From Gluconacetobacter diazotrophicus PA1 5 (GTDB lineage Bacteria > Pseudomonadota > Alphaproteobacteria > Acetobacterales > Acetobacteraceae): a DNA stretch of 64,000 nucleotides. Position numbers and translations under genes: made by a program. Numbering within the stretch: position 1 is the first letter of the stretch; each line of letters starts with the position of its first letter. Shown here in pieces: positions 27,636-37,469 of this stretch. Location: NCBI RefSeq assembly GCF_000067045.1, contig NC_010125.1, forward strand, positions 16,001 through 80,000. Direction: 5' to 3'. The notes beneath the pieces are model-generated. The model saw only the letters and a list, made by a program, of their open reading frames with translations. It was not told the DNA's origin and did not search any database.

Positions 27636-28778
27636 TCAGTGCAGGATGATCTCGACCCGCCGGTTCTGCGGTTCGCGGGTGTTGGGGCCGGTTGCCACCA
27701 GCGGGTGGGTCTCGCCGAAGCCGTGGACGTCGATCGCCGTGCCGGGCACGCCGTCGCGGATCAACTCGGCCTGGACCGCCTGCGCGCGGCGGACCGACAG
27801 CGCCATGTTGTAGCGCGCGCCCCGTGGGCCGGGATGGGCGGCGGAATTGTCGGTATAGCCGTCGACCTCGATCCGCGTCGTCTGGGTGCGGGTCGATGCC
27901 TGCGCCGCCGTCGCCACGATGGCGCGCGCGCGATCGGTCAGCACGGCCTGGTCCCAGTCGAAGAACACCAGATAGGTGCGGCTCTGCGTCGGGGCGGGGG
28001 CGGCCGGCTCGGGGGCCGGCGGGGGCGGGGGCGGGGCCGGATTGAATTCGTAGCGCAGGCCCAGCATCAGCGAATGGTTGAAGTCCGTCATCGTGTCGCG
28101 GTTGCCGGCCGCGGGGCCGTAGGCACGGGTGGTGTCGTACCCGCCGACCGTGCCGATCGACCGCGCGCCATGCGATTGCGGGCCCAGCATGGTCCAGAAC
28201 CGGTATTCCGCCGTCGCCGACAGCCCGACGACCCACGGCACCGGGAAAGCCAGGCCGAAAATGCCCTGATAGGCGAAGTTGCCGAAGGTACCGCCGATCT
28301 GCTGGCTGAAATTGGGCGCGGTCACGCTGGCGTTCATCGCCTGCCAGGCATAGCCGACACCGGCGCCGAAATAGGGGAACAGCCAGCTCTTGCCGATATC
28401 CAGGTCGAACAGCGCATTGGCCATGACGCCATAGGTCTGCTGCCGCCCGCCGACATGGCTGGACGGAACGCCGGCCGACCCGAAATTCTTCAGCCCGTTA
28501 TTGCGGTAGTCGCCCTCGACCTCCACGCGGAAGCCGTTGCCCAGCCCCCAGCCGATGCTGCCGATGCCGGTCGCGCCGGTATGGTAGCTGTCGCGTCCGT
28601 CGGGGAAATTGGGCGAGGACCGGACGCGCTGGTCCTGGTTGAAGCTGGCCCCACCCTCGCCGGCGACATACAGGCCCTGCACCGGCTGGGCATGGGCCGG
28701 GGCAACGGACAGGACAGAGCCGAAGGCGAGCGTCGCCGCCAGGAAAGACCCCGCAAGCAATCCGTGCCGCACTGTCAT
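27636..28778 (-). CDS. OmpA-family outer membrane protein
   Basis: The 380-residue protein has a cleavable signal peptide ending APAHAQ. An eight-strand beta-barrel follows (GLYVAGEGGASFN to the strand LMLGLRYEF). A Pro/Ala-rich hinge of about 20 residues leads to a C-terminal OmpA peptidoglycan-binding domain. Hallmarks there are YLVFFDWDQAVLTDRA, IEVDGYTDNS and NRRVEIILH, with the Asp and Arg that bind diaminopimelate. It anchors outer membrane to cell wall and may form a small pore. The ATG at 28778 was chosen because it starts the signal peptide. About 200 bp upstream (28779-28990) hold no recognisable feature. Confidence 0.92.
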   Translation of the reverse strand: MTVRHGLLAGSFLAATLAFGSVLSVAPAHAQPVQGLYVAGEGGASFNQDQRVRSSPNFPDGRDSYHTGATGIGSIGWGLGNGFRVEVEGDYRNNGLKNFGSAGVPSSHVGGRQQTYGVMANALFDLDIGKSWLFPYFGAGVGYAWQAMNASVTAPNFSQQIGGTFGNFAYQGIFGLAFPVPWVVGLSATAEYRFWTMLGPQSHGARSIGTVGGYDTTRAYGPAAGNRDTMTDFNHSLMLGLRYEFNPAPPPPPPAPEPAAPAPTQSRTYLVFFDWDQAVLTDRARAIVATAAQASTRTQTTRIEVDGYTDNSAAHPGPRGARYNMALSVRRAQAVQAELIRDGVPGTAIDVHGFGETHPLVATGPNTREPQNRRVEIILH

Positions 28779-28990
28779 ATGTCTCTTCTCCCTTCGCCGG
28801 ACATTATCGGTACGCTGTCCGGTCGAGTGAACGCGTCCTTCGGCAGGCCTTTCAGTCATTGCCTTCTTTTGCCGAAAGATGGGCTTATGGCAATCCATAG
28901 GTGCCATGCATACCACCGAATGCGGCATGCCTGTGACAGGGCCGGTCCGGCTGTGTGGCATTTGACACACAATTCGGGGGGTGGCGGCGG

Positions 28991-29329
28991 TCAGATCAGC
29001 ACGGCCTCGAAAGGCGGCATCAGGTCCGGCGCGTCGAATTCCAGCACCCACAGATCGGGGTCGCGGTTCACCTGCCGGGCGACGTAGGCGTCGGCGGCCT
29101 GCTGGTCGACCGGATCGGCCCCCGTGCCGCGGATCCAGGCCGGACGCCCGTCCGGCGCGCGGGTCTGGCCCAGCACCGACAGGCGGCCGTCGCGGCCCAG
29201 CAGCATCGCCAGCACGCCCCCGGCATCGGCATCGCCGCGCCGCAGGACCATGGCGGGATGGCCGTCCTGGTTCGCCTGCCGGATCACGGCGGCGGCCCAC
29301 AGCCCCGTGCGCAGCCGGGCCTCGGTCAT
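28991..29329 (-). CDS. DUF1491-family protein
   Basis: This 112-residue cytoplasmic protein of unknown function occurs widely in alphaproteobacteria. The pattern RTGLWAAAVIRQANQDGHPA and the end DPDLWVLEFDAPD are recognisable. It is the last gene of the long minus-strand run that begins with gltX, 18 bp after the S41 peptidase. Confidence 0.7.
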   Translation of the reverse strand: MTEARLRTGLWAAAVIRQANQDGHPAMVLRRGDADAGGVLAMLLGRDGRLSVLGQTRAPDGRPAWIRGTGADPVDQQAADAYVARQVNRDPDLWVLEFDAPDLMPPFEAVLI

Positions 29330-29347
29330 GCTCCGGCGTCCGGCGGG

Positions 29348-31138
29348 TTATTCAGCCTGCGGCGCATAGGGGCTCTCCTCGGGGATGGCGGACAGGGCGG
29401 CGCGGTATTCGGCGGGATTGTCGATCAGCGACCGCGCGGCATCCAGGTCGGAATCGGTGCCGATCGCCGCCGGGCAGGCGCGGCGCAGGTCCAGGATGCG
29501 CGACACCGGCACGGGATAGCGCGTGGCGCGCGTCGCCTGGACGGCGTCGCGCATGTCCACCTGGCCGGCCGCCAGGTCCTGCAACTGCCGTTCCAGGTCG
29601 CTTTCGCCCCGGCTGGTGCAGACCTGCGGCATGACGCCCAGCCCCTGCAGCGGCCAGCCCAGCGGCGCCAGGACGCGGCTCCAGGTCACGAACAACTCAC
29701 CACCGTCGGGCATCTGGCCGATCGTCTGCACCAGTCCCTTGCCCAGCGTGGCGCTGCCCACCACCACGGCGCGCCGGTGGTCGGCCAGCGAGGCGGCCAG
29801 GATCTCGGCCGCGCTGGCGGTCCGCCCGTCCACCAGCACCACGATCGGCACGCCCCCGGTCATGTCGCCGCCCTGCACCGCCCAGACATGGTTGGCTTCC
29901 GGGTCCCGGCCGTGGGTGATCGCCGCCACGCCCTGGTCCAGCACCAGCGCGCTGGCCGTCACCGCCTGCTGCAGCACCCCGCCGCGATTGCCGCGCAGGT
30001 CCAGTACCAGCCCGCGCAGGTGCTGGTCGTCGGATGCCTGGTCCAGGTACTGGCTCATTTCCTGCGCGGTGTCGGCCGAAAACGCGGTGACGCGGATCAC
30101 CACCATATGTTCCGCGGCATAGGCGAAGACCGTCTCCGGCGGGACCGAGGCCCGGCGCAGCGTCACGGTGCGCCGGGCGCGCCCGTCGCCAACCGTCACC
30201 GTCACCGTGCTGCCGGGCGCACCCAGCAGCCACTGGGCGACCGTTCCGGGCGTCTGGTCACGGGTCGAACGGCCATTGACCGCGTACAGCCGCTGGCCCG
30301 TCGCCAGACCCGCCGGCCAGGCCGGCCCGTTGGCATTGACCCCGGTGATCAGGATCGAGCGCGCGTCGCGGCCCAATGTCAGCCCGGTCCCGGCCTCGCC
30401 GCCGGTGCGCGTGTCGCGGTCGGTCGTGGCCGGGCTGGGCGCGACGTAACGCGAATACGGGTCCATGTGGTTGAACAGTTCGTCGAAGAAGCTTTGCATC
30501 AGACCGTCCGCGCCGGCGCCGCGCACCGTGCCCGACCGGGCCCAGGCCGCCTGCATCAACCGCACGGTCAGGTCCGTCCATCCCGCCTGGTCGGAATCGG
30601 GGGGGGCGGGCAGGCGCAGCACGATTTCCTGCCCCAGCGAAAGCTGGATGATCCCGTTCTGGTTCGCCCCTTTCTGTTCGGGCCCCCTCTGCTCGACGAC
30701 GGTCAGGGACGGGTCGATCGCGCTCAGCCCGTTCAGGCCCCACAGGCAGAAATCGCGCGGCGTGTGGCTCTCCAGCGTTCGGGGCAGCAGGAAGGTCAGG
30801 GCCGCGTTCACGACCGATATCGTCATGTCCGCGTCCAACTGGCCCGCCTGGGGCACCGGGTCCGCCTGGACCAGAATCTGGCTCGTATCCTGGCTCCTCG
30901 TATCCTGTCCGGGGGTCGGCGCGGGCCGGGGGGGCGGGGGTGGCGCGGGCGTGCCGGCGGCGCGCGCCGCCACGGGGGCCAGGACGGGCGTCATCAGGTG
31001 GATGACGATCAGCATGATGGCGATCGTGCGCGTCGGCAGGATCACGGACGTGACCCGTCGCCCGGCCCCACGGAGCGGGGCGGGGATCCAGCCCGCCGAA
31101 ACGGGGCCCGCCGGAACGGGAACGGATGGCGCGCGCAT
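29348..31138 (-). CDS. S41 family (C-terminal processing-like) peptidase
   Basis: The 596-residue protein has a membrane/signal segment at about residues 36-60 and a low-complexity Pro stretch. A PDZ-like region follows (ILITGVNANGPAWPAGLATGQRLYAVNGRS, cited in part) and then the S41 catalytic domain. LVLDLRGNRGG is a conserved strand. The nucleophilic serine is in DGRTASAAEIL and the general base lysine in ATLGKGLVQT, 25-30 residues apart as in CtpA. It likely works in the periplasm on exported proteins. Its start overlaps the rnr stop by one base (TGATG). Confidence 0.85.
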   Translation of the reverse strand: MRAPSVPVPAGPVSAGWIPAPLRGAGRRVTSVILPTRTIAIMLIVIHLMTPVLAPVAARAAGTPAPPPPPRPAPTPGQDTRSQDTSQILVQADPVPQAGQLDADMTISVVNAALTFLLPRTLESHTPRDFCLWGLNGLSAIDPSLTVVEQRGPEQKGANQNGIIQLSLGQEIVLRLPAPPDSDQAGWTDLTVRLMQAAWARSGTVRGAGADGLMQSFFDELFNHMDPYSRYVAPSPATTDRDTRTGGEAGTGLTLGRDARSILITGVNANGPAWPAGLATGQRLYAVNGRSTRDQTPGTVAQWLLGAPGSTVTVTVGDGRARRTVTLRRASVPPETVFAYAAEHMVVIRVTAFSADTAQEMSQYLDQASDDQHLRGLVLDLRGNRGGVLQQAVTASALVLDQGVAAITHGRDPEANHVWAVQGGDMTGGVPIVVLVDGRTASAAEILAASLADHRRAVVVGSATLGKGLVQTIGQMPDGGELFVTWSRVLAPLGWPLQGLGVMPQVCTSRGESDLERQLQDLAAGQVDMRDAVQATRATRYPVPVSRILDLRRACPAAIGTDSDLDAARSLIDNPAEYRAALSAIPEESPYAPQAE

Positions 31139-33483
31139 CAGCGTGGGCGCGTGCCACGCGCGCGGCGCGCCGGGCCGGACGCCGCCGCTGGATTCGCGCC
31201 CACCAGGGCGAACAGCAGCCCGCCGGTCACCGGTGTCGCCTCGACCAGCCGTACCGTGACCGGCTGGCCCAGCCGCAAGGCCAGTCCACCGTGGCGGCCA
31301 CGCAGGGTTTGGGTCTTTTCGTCATGCGTCCAGACATCGTCGGGCAGGGTCGATACCGGTACCAGACCGGTGGCGCCGGTCTGCGTCAATGTCACGAACG
31401 CGCCGAACCGGGTTACGCCCGACACATGGCCGGAAAATTCCGCCCCGACCCGGTCCGCCAGCCATGCGGCGACATAGCGTTCCGTCGTCTCGCGCTCGGC
31501 CAGCGCGGCGCGGCGCTCGGCGGTGCTGACCTGCTCGCCGATCTCGTCCAGGCATGCGGCGTCGGCGGCCGGCATGCCGTCGGCCGGCTGCGTGCCCATC
31601 CCGATCAGGGCGCGATGCACCAGCAGGTCGGCATAGCGGCGGATCGGGCTGGTGAAATGGGCATAGGCCGGCAGCGCCAGGCCGAAATGGCCGATATTGT
31701 CGGGGCTGTATTCGGCCTGGCTCTGCGCCCGCAGGATCGTCTCGCTGACCAGGGTTCCGCTGACGGGCGTGCCGCTGGCGGGGCCGGATGCCTCGCCCTG
31801 CGCGGCGCGCGCCAGCACCGCGCCCAGGTCGCGCGCGCGCAACGCCCCGGGCGGCGGCAGGTCGAACCCCATGGCCGACAGGCTGTCGCGCATCGCCTCG
31901 GCCCGTTCGGGCGAAGGCGGCGCGTGGATACGATACAGGCAGGGCCGGCGCCTTCGTTCCAGTTCCTCGGCGGCGGCAACATTGGCCAGCACCATGAATT
32001 CCTCGATCAGGCGATGGCTGTCGTGACGGGGGCGGGGTTCGATGGCGGTGATCCGCCCGGACGTGTCGAGTCGCACCACGCGCTCCGGCACATCGAGATC
32101 CAGCGTGCCACGCCGCGCGCGCGCCGTCGACAGTGCGCGCCACGCCGTAAACAATGTGTTGATCAGCCCGTCCGGCAGGCCGGTTTCCTGCTGGCTCTCC
32201 TCCACGTTTCCGACGATCGCCTGGGCCTGGTCGTAGGTCAGGCGCGCGGCGCTGCGCATGATGCCGCGGCCGAAGCGGTGGCGGGTCTTGTTCCCCGCCG
32301 CGTCGATGAAGATCTCGGCGAACAGGCAGCCCCGATCCTCGCCCGGGCGCAGCGAGCACCATCCGTTCGACAGCGCCTCGGGCAGCATCGGCACCACCCG
32401 GTCGGGGAAATAGACCGAATTGCCCCGCCGCCGCGCCTCGCGGTCCAGGGCCGATCCGGGGCGGACGTAATGCGCCACGTCCGCAATGGCGACGATCAGG
32501 CGGAATCCGTCGCCGTCCGGTTCGGCATAGACCGCGTCGTCGAAATCCCGGGCATCCTCCCCGTCGATGGTGATCAGCGGTACGTCGCGCAGATCCTCGC
32601 GACCCTCGGGCGACACGCCGCGCGCCCGTTCCGCTTCGGACAGCGCCTCGGCGGGGAACTGGTCGGGAATCGAATGGGTGTGGATCGCCAGCAGGCTGAC
32701 CGACCGCGCATCGCCCATCGGGCCCAGCCGGGCCACGATCCGCGCGGGTTTCAGGCCGGACCCCGCCAGCGGCAGCGGCTCGGCCACGACGACCTCCTCG
32801 GCTTCGGCGCCCATCGTCTCGCCCGCCGGGATGATCCATTCCGCCTTCGCCCGGCGGTCGGCCGGAACCAGGCGCCCGGCCTCGGCGTGCCGGCGGGGCG
32901 GGGCTAGCGGCCCAGGGCCGTCATACAGGGTCGTCGGGCGGAACACGCCCACGATGCGGCCCGGCGCATCGGTCAGGCGGCGCAGGGTGCGGCCTTCGTA
33001 CCGGCCGGGGCCGAGTCGCTTCAGCCGCGCCACCACCCGCTCGCCGGGCGCCAGCGCGGGGCGGCCCTTCTGCTCGGGATGCATGAAGACGACCGGCGCC
33101 GGGCCGTCGCCATCCCACACCACGGGGCGGGCGATCGGGTCGCCGTCCGGGTCGGTGCCCGTCACCTGCACCAACGCGGCCTCGGGCATGGCGGCGGACG
33201 CGCGGAAGCGCCTGGCGCCGGCCGGGACCAGCGTGCCCTCCAGCGCCAGTTCGCGCAGCATGGCGCGCAGCGCCGCCTTGTGTTCGGGACCCAGGTTGAA
33301 GGCGCGTGCGATCTCGCGCTTGCCGACACGGCCGCTGGCCTCGGTGACGAACCGGCGCAGCGCCTCGCGGTCCGGCAGGCCCCCGCCCGGCTGCGGCGGG
33401 GCCGGGGGGCGCGGATCGGTCGGCGGAACGTCGGGCGACGGGCAGGCGGTCGGCTGAGGGTCGGACGGGTTCCGTCCCCCCAT
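31138..33483 (-). CDS. rnr: Ribonuclease R
   Basis: This 781-residue RNB-family 3'-5' exoribonuclease degrades structured RNA. It has an N-terminal helix-turn-helix-like region, cold-shock domains, and the RNB catalytic domain with DGEDARDFDDAVYAE, whose aspartates bind magnesium. RFTSPIRRYADL-type sequence is present as HFTSPIRRYADLLVHRAL. A C-terminal S1 domain (EFSGHVSGVTRFGAFV) follows. The poly-lysine tail seen in E. coli RNase R is reduced to a short Arg-rich end. It sits 2 bp after topA. Confidence 0.95.
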   Translation of the reverse strand: MGGRNPSDPQPTACPSPDVPPTDPRPPAPPQPGGGLPDREALRRFVTEASGRVGKREIARAFNLGPEHKAALRAMLRELALEGTLVPAGARRFRASAAMPEAALVQVTGTDPDGDPIARPVVWDGDGPAPVVFMHPEQKGRPALAPGERVVARLKRLGPGRYEGRTLRRLTDAPGRIVGVFRPTTLYDGPGPLAPPRRHAEAGRLVPADRRAKAEWIIPAGETMGAEAEEVVVAEPLPLAGSGLKPARIVARLGPMGDARSVSLLAIHTHSIPDQFPAEALSEAERARGVSPEGREDLRDVPLITIDGEDARDFDDAVYAEPDGDGFRLIVAIADVAHYVRPGSALDREARRRGNSVYFPDRVVPMLPEALSNGWCSLRPGEDRGCLFAEIFIDAAGNKTRHRFGRGIMRSAARLTYDQAQAIVGNVEESQQETGLPDGLINTLFTAWRALSTARARRGTLDLDVPERVVRLDTSGRITAIEPRPRHDSHRLIEEFMVLANVAAAEELERRRRPCLYRIHAPPSPERAEAMRDSLSAMGFDLPPPGALRARDLGAVLARAAQGEASGPASGTPVSGTLVSETILRAQSQAEYSPDNIGHFGLALPAYAHFTSPIRRYADLLVHRALIGMGTQPADGMPAADAACLDEIGEQVSTAERRAALAERETTERYVAAWLADRVGAEFSGHVSGVTRFGAFVTLTQTGATGLVPVSTLPDDVWTHDEKTQTLRGRHGGLALRLGQPVTVRLVEATPVTGGLLFALVGANPAAASGPARRARGTRPR

Positions 33484-33485
33484 CG

Positions 33486-36260
33486 TCAGCCGGCCTCGGT
33501 CGCCGTGCGCCGCGTGCGGGGCCCGGCACCCTCGCCGGGTTCGGCCTTGCCCTTCGCGGTCTTGCCCGTTGCCTTGCCGGCCGGGGTCTTGCGGGCGGCG
33601 GCCTTGCGCGCCGGGGGTTTCGCGGCCCTGGCCTGCGTATCGGCATCCCCGTCCGGGGCGGCTTTCTTCGCCGCGGTCTTGGCCGGCGCCTTCCTGGCGG
33701 CCGTCTTCCGGGCGGGGGCCTTCTTCGCCGCGGCCTTGCCCTTGGGCTTCAGCGGCTTGCCCTTTTCGGCCAGCAGCGCCACCGCCTGGTCCAGGGTCAC
33801 GTCCTCCATGGCCTCGCCCCGGGGCACGTTCACCACCATCGTGCCATGCTGGATATACGGTCCGAACCGTCCCTTGCGGACGATCACCGGCTCGCCATCC
33901 TTGGGGTGCGGCGCGATGGTGCGGACCGAGGCCAGCTTGCGGGCCAGCACGTCCACCGCCCGGTTCAGCCCGACCGTCAGGATGTCGTCATCCTTGTCCA
34001 GCGATCCATAGACCGCGCCCATCTTCACGTATGGCCCGAAGCGGCCCAGCCCGGCCTCGATCTGCTCGCCGGTTTCCGGATGGATGCCGACGACCCGCGG
34101 CAGCGAGAGCAGGCCCAGCGCCTGGTCCAGCGTGATCTTGTCGCCTTCGATCCCGCGCGGAATGGTGGCGCGCCGGGGCTTGGCCTTCTTGTCCTCGGGG
34201 TCGGGTTCGCCCTGCTGGACGTACAGGCCCCACGGGCCGCGCCGCACGGTCACGTCCTCGCCGCCCGGCGTCTGGCCCAGCAGGCGCATGCCGTCCTTCA
34301 GCGTGTCGGCCTCGCCGTCCTCCTTGGGGTCCACCACCAGGCGGCGGGTGAACTGGCAGGTCGGATAGTTGGAACAGCCGATGAAGGCGCCGTACCGCCC
34401 CAGCTTCAGCCCCAGCCGCCCGGTGCCGCAGGCGGTGCAGACGCGCGGATCGCTGCCGTCGGGGTGCGCGGGGAAGAAATGCGGCGCCAGGTCGGCATCC
34501 AGCGCGCTGATGACGTCGGAGATCTTCAGATCCTTCGTCTGGTCCACCGCGCGGGAAAAATCCTGCCAGAAGGCCGACATCACGTCGCGCCAGTCGGCCC
34601 GCCCACCGGATATGTCGTCCAGCTGCTCTTCCAGCCCCGCCGTGAACTGCGTGTCCACATAGCGTTCGAAGAACGAGGTCAGGAACGCGGTGACCAGCCG
34701 CCCCCGGTCCTCGGGGACGAAGCGGCGGGCATCCAGCCGCACGTAATTGCGGTCGCGCAGCACCGTCAGGATCGAGGCATAGGTCGACGGCCGGCCGATC
34801 CCGATCTCTTCCATCTTCTTGACCAGCGACGCTTCGGAGAAGCGCGGCGGCGGCTGGGTGAAATGCTGGTCGGCCGCGACCTCGCCGGTTTTCAGCGCGT
34901 CGCGCTCGCGCATCGGCGGCAGCATGCGGCTGTCGTCGTCCTGCTCGTCCTTCGGCGCGGCGTCGTCCCGGCCTTCGCTGTACAGCTTCAGGAACCCGTC
35001 GAAGGCGATCATCGACCCGGTGGCGCGCAGGGTGGCGGCCCCTCCGGCATCCGCGATCTCGACGATTACCTGGTCCAGTTCGGCCGACTGCATCTGGCTG
35101 GCGACCGACCGTTTCCAGATCAGTTCGTACAGCCGCCGCTGCTCGTCATTCAGGTAGCGGGCCATCTGCGCCGGGGTGCGGCTGACATCGGTGGGGCGGA
35201 TCGCCTCGTGCGCTTCCTGGGCGTTCTTCGCCTTGGTGGAATAGATCCGGGCCTTCTCGGGCACGTAGGGCGCGCCGAAGCTCTCGCCGATATGGCCGCG
35301 GATGGCGGCGATGGCCTCGCCGGCCATCTGCACGCCATCGGTTCGCATATAGGTGATCAGACCGACCGTCTCGCCGCCCAGGTCGATGCCTTCGTACAGC
35401 TGCTGGGCGGTGCGCATGGTGCCCTGCGCGCCCATGCCCAGCTTGCGCGACGCTTCCTGCTGCATGGTCGAGGTCGTGAAGGGCGGCGGCGGGTTGCGGC
35501 GGACCTTGCGCCGTTCCACCGACTGCACGGCGAAGCGCCCGGCCTCGACGGCCGCCTTGGCCGCCATGGCCCCGGCTTCGTCATGCAGGTCGAACTGGTC
35601 CAGCTTGCAGCCGGCCAGGTGCGTCAGCCGCGCGGTGAAGGCCGCGCCGCCGGGCGTGGTGAACTGCGCGGCCACCGTCCAGTATTCGCGGGCGCGGAAG
35701 CTCTCGATCTCCGCCTCGCGCTCGCAGATCAGGCGCAGGGCGACCGACTGTACCCGGCCGGCGCTGCGCGACCCCGGCAGCTTGCGCCACAGCACGGGCG
35801 ACAGGGTGAAGCCCACCAGGTAATCCAGCGCGCGCCGGGCCAGATAGGCCTCGATCAGCGGCTGGTCCAGGTCGCGCGGCTGGGCCATCGCGGCGCGGAT
35901 GGCGCTCTTGGTGATCTCGTTGAAGGTGACGCGCTGGACGTCCACCCCCTTCAGCAGGTTCTTTTCCTCCAGCATCGCGCGGACATGCCAGGAAATCGCC
36001 TCGCCCTCGCGATCCGGGTCAGTGGCCAGGTACAGATGCCGCGCCCCGCGCAACGCCTTGGCGATCGCGGCCATCTGCCGGCTGCCGCGCTCGTCGGCCT
36101 GCCAGTCCATGGCGAAATTCTCGTCGGGGCGGACGCTGCCATCCTTCGGCGGCAGGTCGCGGACATGGCCGAACGAGGCAAGAACCGTGAATCCGTCCCC
36201 CAGATACTTGTTGATCGTCTTCGCCTTGGCAGGCGACTCGACCACGACGACGTCAGTCAT
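33486..36260 (-). CDS. topA: DNA topoisomerase I
   Basis: This 924-residue type IA topoisomerase relaxes negative supercoils. The TOPRIM domain starts at the N-terminus (VVVESPAKAKTINKYLG, with DPDREGEAISWH). The active-site tyrosine is in GLITYMRTDG. Downstream lie two or three zinc-ribbon-derived C-terminal modules, one still with Cys (CTACGTGRLGLK ... CSNYPTC). From about residue 840 on, the tail is a Lys/Ala/Pro-rich histone H1-like stretch (AAAKKAPARKTAARKAPAK and similar), probably for DNA or RNA polymerase contact. It follows dprA by 21 bp. Confidence 0.96.
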   Translation of the reverse strand: MTDVVVVESPAKAKTINKYLGDGFTVLASFGHVRDLPPKDGSVRPDENFAMDWQADERGSRQMAAIAKALRGARHLYLATDPDREGEAISWHVRAMLEEKNLLKGVDVQRVTFNEITKSAIRAAMAQPRDLDQPLIEAYLARRALDYLVGFTLSPVLWRKLPGSRSAGRVQSVALRLICEREAEIESFRAREYWTVAAQFTTPGGAAFTARLTHLAGCKLDQFDLHDEAGAMAAKAAVEAGRFAVQSVERRKVRRNPPPPFTTSTMQQEASRKLGMGAQGTMRTAQQLYEGIDLGGETVGLITYMRTDGVQMAGEAIAAIRGHIGESFGAPYVPEKARIYSTKAKNAQEAHEAIRPTDVSRTPAQMARYLNDEQRRLYELIWKRSVASQMQSAELDQVIVEIADAGGAATLRATGSMIAFDGFLKLYSEGRDDAAPKDEQDDDSRMLPPMRERDALKTGEVAADQHFTQPPPRFSEASLVKKMEEIGIGRPSTYASILTVLRDRNYVRLDARRFVPEDRGRLVTAFLTSFFERYVDTQFTAGLEEQLDDISGGRADWRDVMSAFWQDFSRAVDQTKDLKISDVISALDADLAPHFFPAHPDGSDPRVCTACGTGRLGLKLGRYGAFIGCSNYPTCQFTRRLVVDPKEDGEADTLKDGMRLLGQTPGGEDVTVRRGPWGLYVQQGEPDPEDKKAKPRRATIPRGIEGDKITLDQALGLLSLPRVVGIHPETGEQIEAGLGRFGPYVKMGAVYGSLDKDDDILTVGLNRAVDVLARKLASVRTIAPHPKDGEPVIVRKGRFGPYIQHGTMVVNVPRGEAMEDVTLDQAVALLAEKGKPLKPKGKAAAKKAPARKTAARKAPAKTAAKKAAPDGDADTQARAAKPPARKAAARKTPAGKATGKTAKGKAEPGEGAGPRTRRTATEAG

Positions 36261-36281
36261 TCTGTCTCCGGATCACGCAAT

Positions 36282-37469
36282 CTATTCCAGGGTCCGGCCG
36301 GTCTCGTCGGGCTGGGACGGAAGGACAACGCTTCCACCGGGAAGGGTCTCGATGTTGCCTGCCAGCTCCAGTTCCGACAGTACGGTCAGGATAGCCGATG
36401 TCGAGAACTGGCAGCGCCGTACGAGATCGTCAACCGGCGTTGGCGTGAAAGACAGCAGCGTCAGGATCGCATCACGGATTTCCGCCTGCCCGCCGGGACC
36501 CTCCGACAGGGGCGTCGGGGCAGGGAACGCGGGCGGTTCCGGCCAGGCCGCCTGGGTCTGCGCCACGCCGTTTTCGGGCTGTCTGCTTTCGGGCTGTCTA
36601 CGCCCCTGCCATCCGGCGGGCAGCTCGGCCAGCACGTCCTGCTCGCTCTCGGTCAGGATCGCGCCGCGCCGCAGCAGGGCATTGCTGCCGCGGCTGCGCG
36701 CGTCCAGCGGCGATCCGGGCACGGCGAACAGGACGCGGCCGTAGCCGGCGGCCAGGTCAGCCGTGATCAGGCTGCCCGATCGCAGCGCGGCCTCGACGAC
36801 CACGCAGCCCAGCGCCAGGCCGGCGATCAGCCGGTTGCGGCGCGGGAAATGGCGGCTCTGCGGCGCCGTACCCAGCGGGGTTTCCGTGACCACTACCCCG
36901 TGCTGCGCAATCCTGCCCTGCAATTCCGCATGGTCCGGGGGATAGGGCCGGTCCAGCCCGCCGGCGACCGCCGCGATGGTGACGCCGGCACGCATCGCGC
37001 CGCGATGGGCGGCGGCGTCGATTCCCCGCGCCAGGCCCGATATGATCGTCAGCCCCTGGCTGGCCAGCGTCGCCGCCAGGCTTTCGGCCATGCGCGCGCC
37101 GTTCGACGACGCGTTGCGCGCGCCCACGATCGCGATGCCGCATCCCGCCAGCAGGGCCGCGTCACCCAGCACCGACAGCGCCGGCGGCGCGTCGTGAATG
37201 CCGGCCAGCAGCGGCGGATAATCCGGATCGCCCAGCATGATGATCCGCCCGCCCAGGGCCGTGGTGCCGTCGATTTCCGCCGCGATGTCCTCGGCCGGCG
37301 GAATGCGCAACGCGCGGGCCCGCCCCGCCGCCCGCGCCCGGGCGGGCAGGGCGGCCAGCGCACGCTCGGCGTCGCCGTAATCCAGCAGCAATTTGCGATA
37401 GCCGACCGGGCCGACCCCCTCGGTGCGCGCCAGGCGCAGGCGGGCGGCCAGCGGTCCGGCCGGTATCAC
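36282..37469 (-). CDS. dprA: DNA processing protein A (DprA/Smf)
   Basis: The 395-residue protein loads RecA on incoming single-stranded DNA in natural transformation. The Rossmann-like core contains IAIVGARNASSNG, ISGLARGIDAAAH, the GGLDRPYPP segment and FPRRNRLIAGL, all typical. An N-terminal SAM-like region precedes it and a winged-helix DML1-like domain (DAILTLLSFTPTPVDDLVR) ends it. The start is GTG at 37469, overlapping the plsY stop as GTGA. The longer upstream frame is antisense-free readthrough of plsY sequence and is not used. With comEC in the same window it suggests competence. Confidence 0.93.
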   Translation of the reverse strand: MIPAGPLAARLRLARTEGVGPVGYRKLLLDYGDAERALAALPARARAAGRARALRIPPAEDIAAEIDGTTALGGRIIMLGDPDYPPLLAGIHDAPPALSVLGDAALLAGCGIAIVGARNASSNGARMAESLAATLASQGLTIISGLARGIDAAAHRGAMRAGVTIAAVAGGLDRPYPPDHAELQGRIAQHGVVVTETPLGTAPQSRHFPRRNRLIAGLALGCVVVEAALRSGSLITADLAAGYGRVLFAVPGSPLDARSRGSNALLRRGAILTESEQDVLAELPAGWQGRRQPESRQPENGVAQTQAAWPEPPAFPAPTPLSEGPGGQAEIRDAILTLLSFTPTPVDDLVRRCQFSTSAILTVLSELELAGNIETLPGGSVVLPSQPDETGRTLE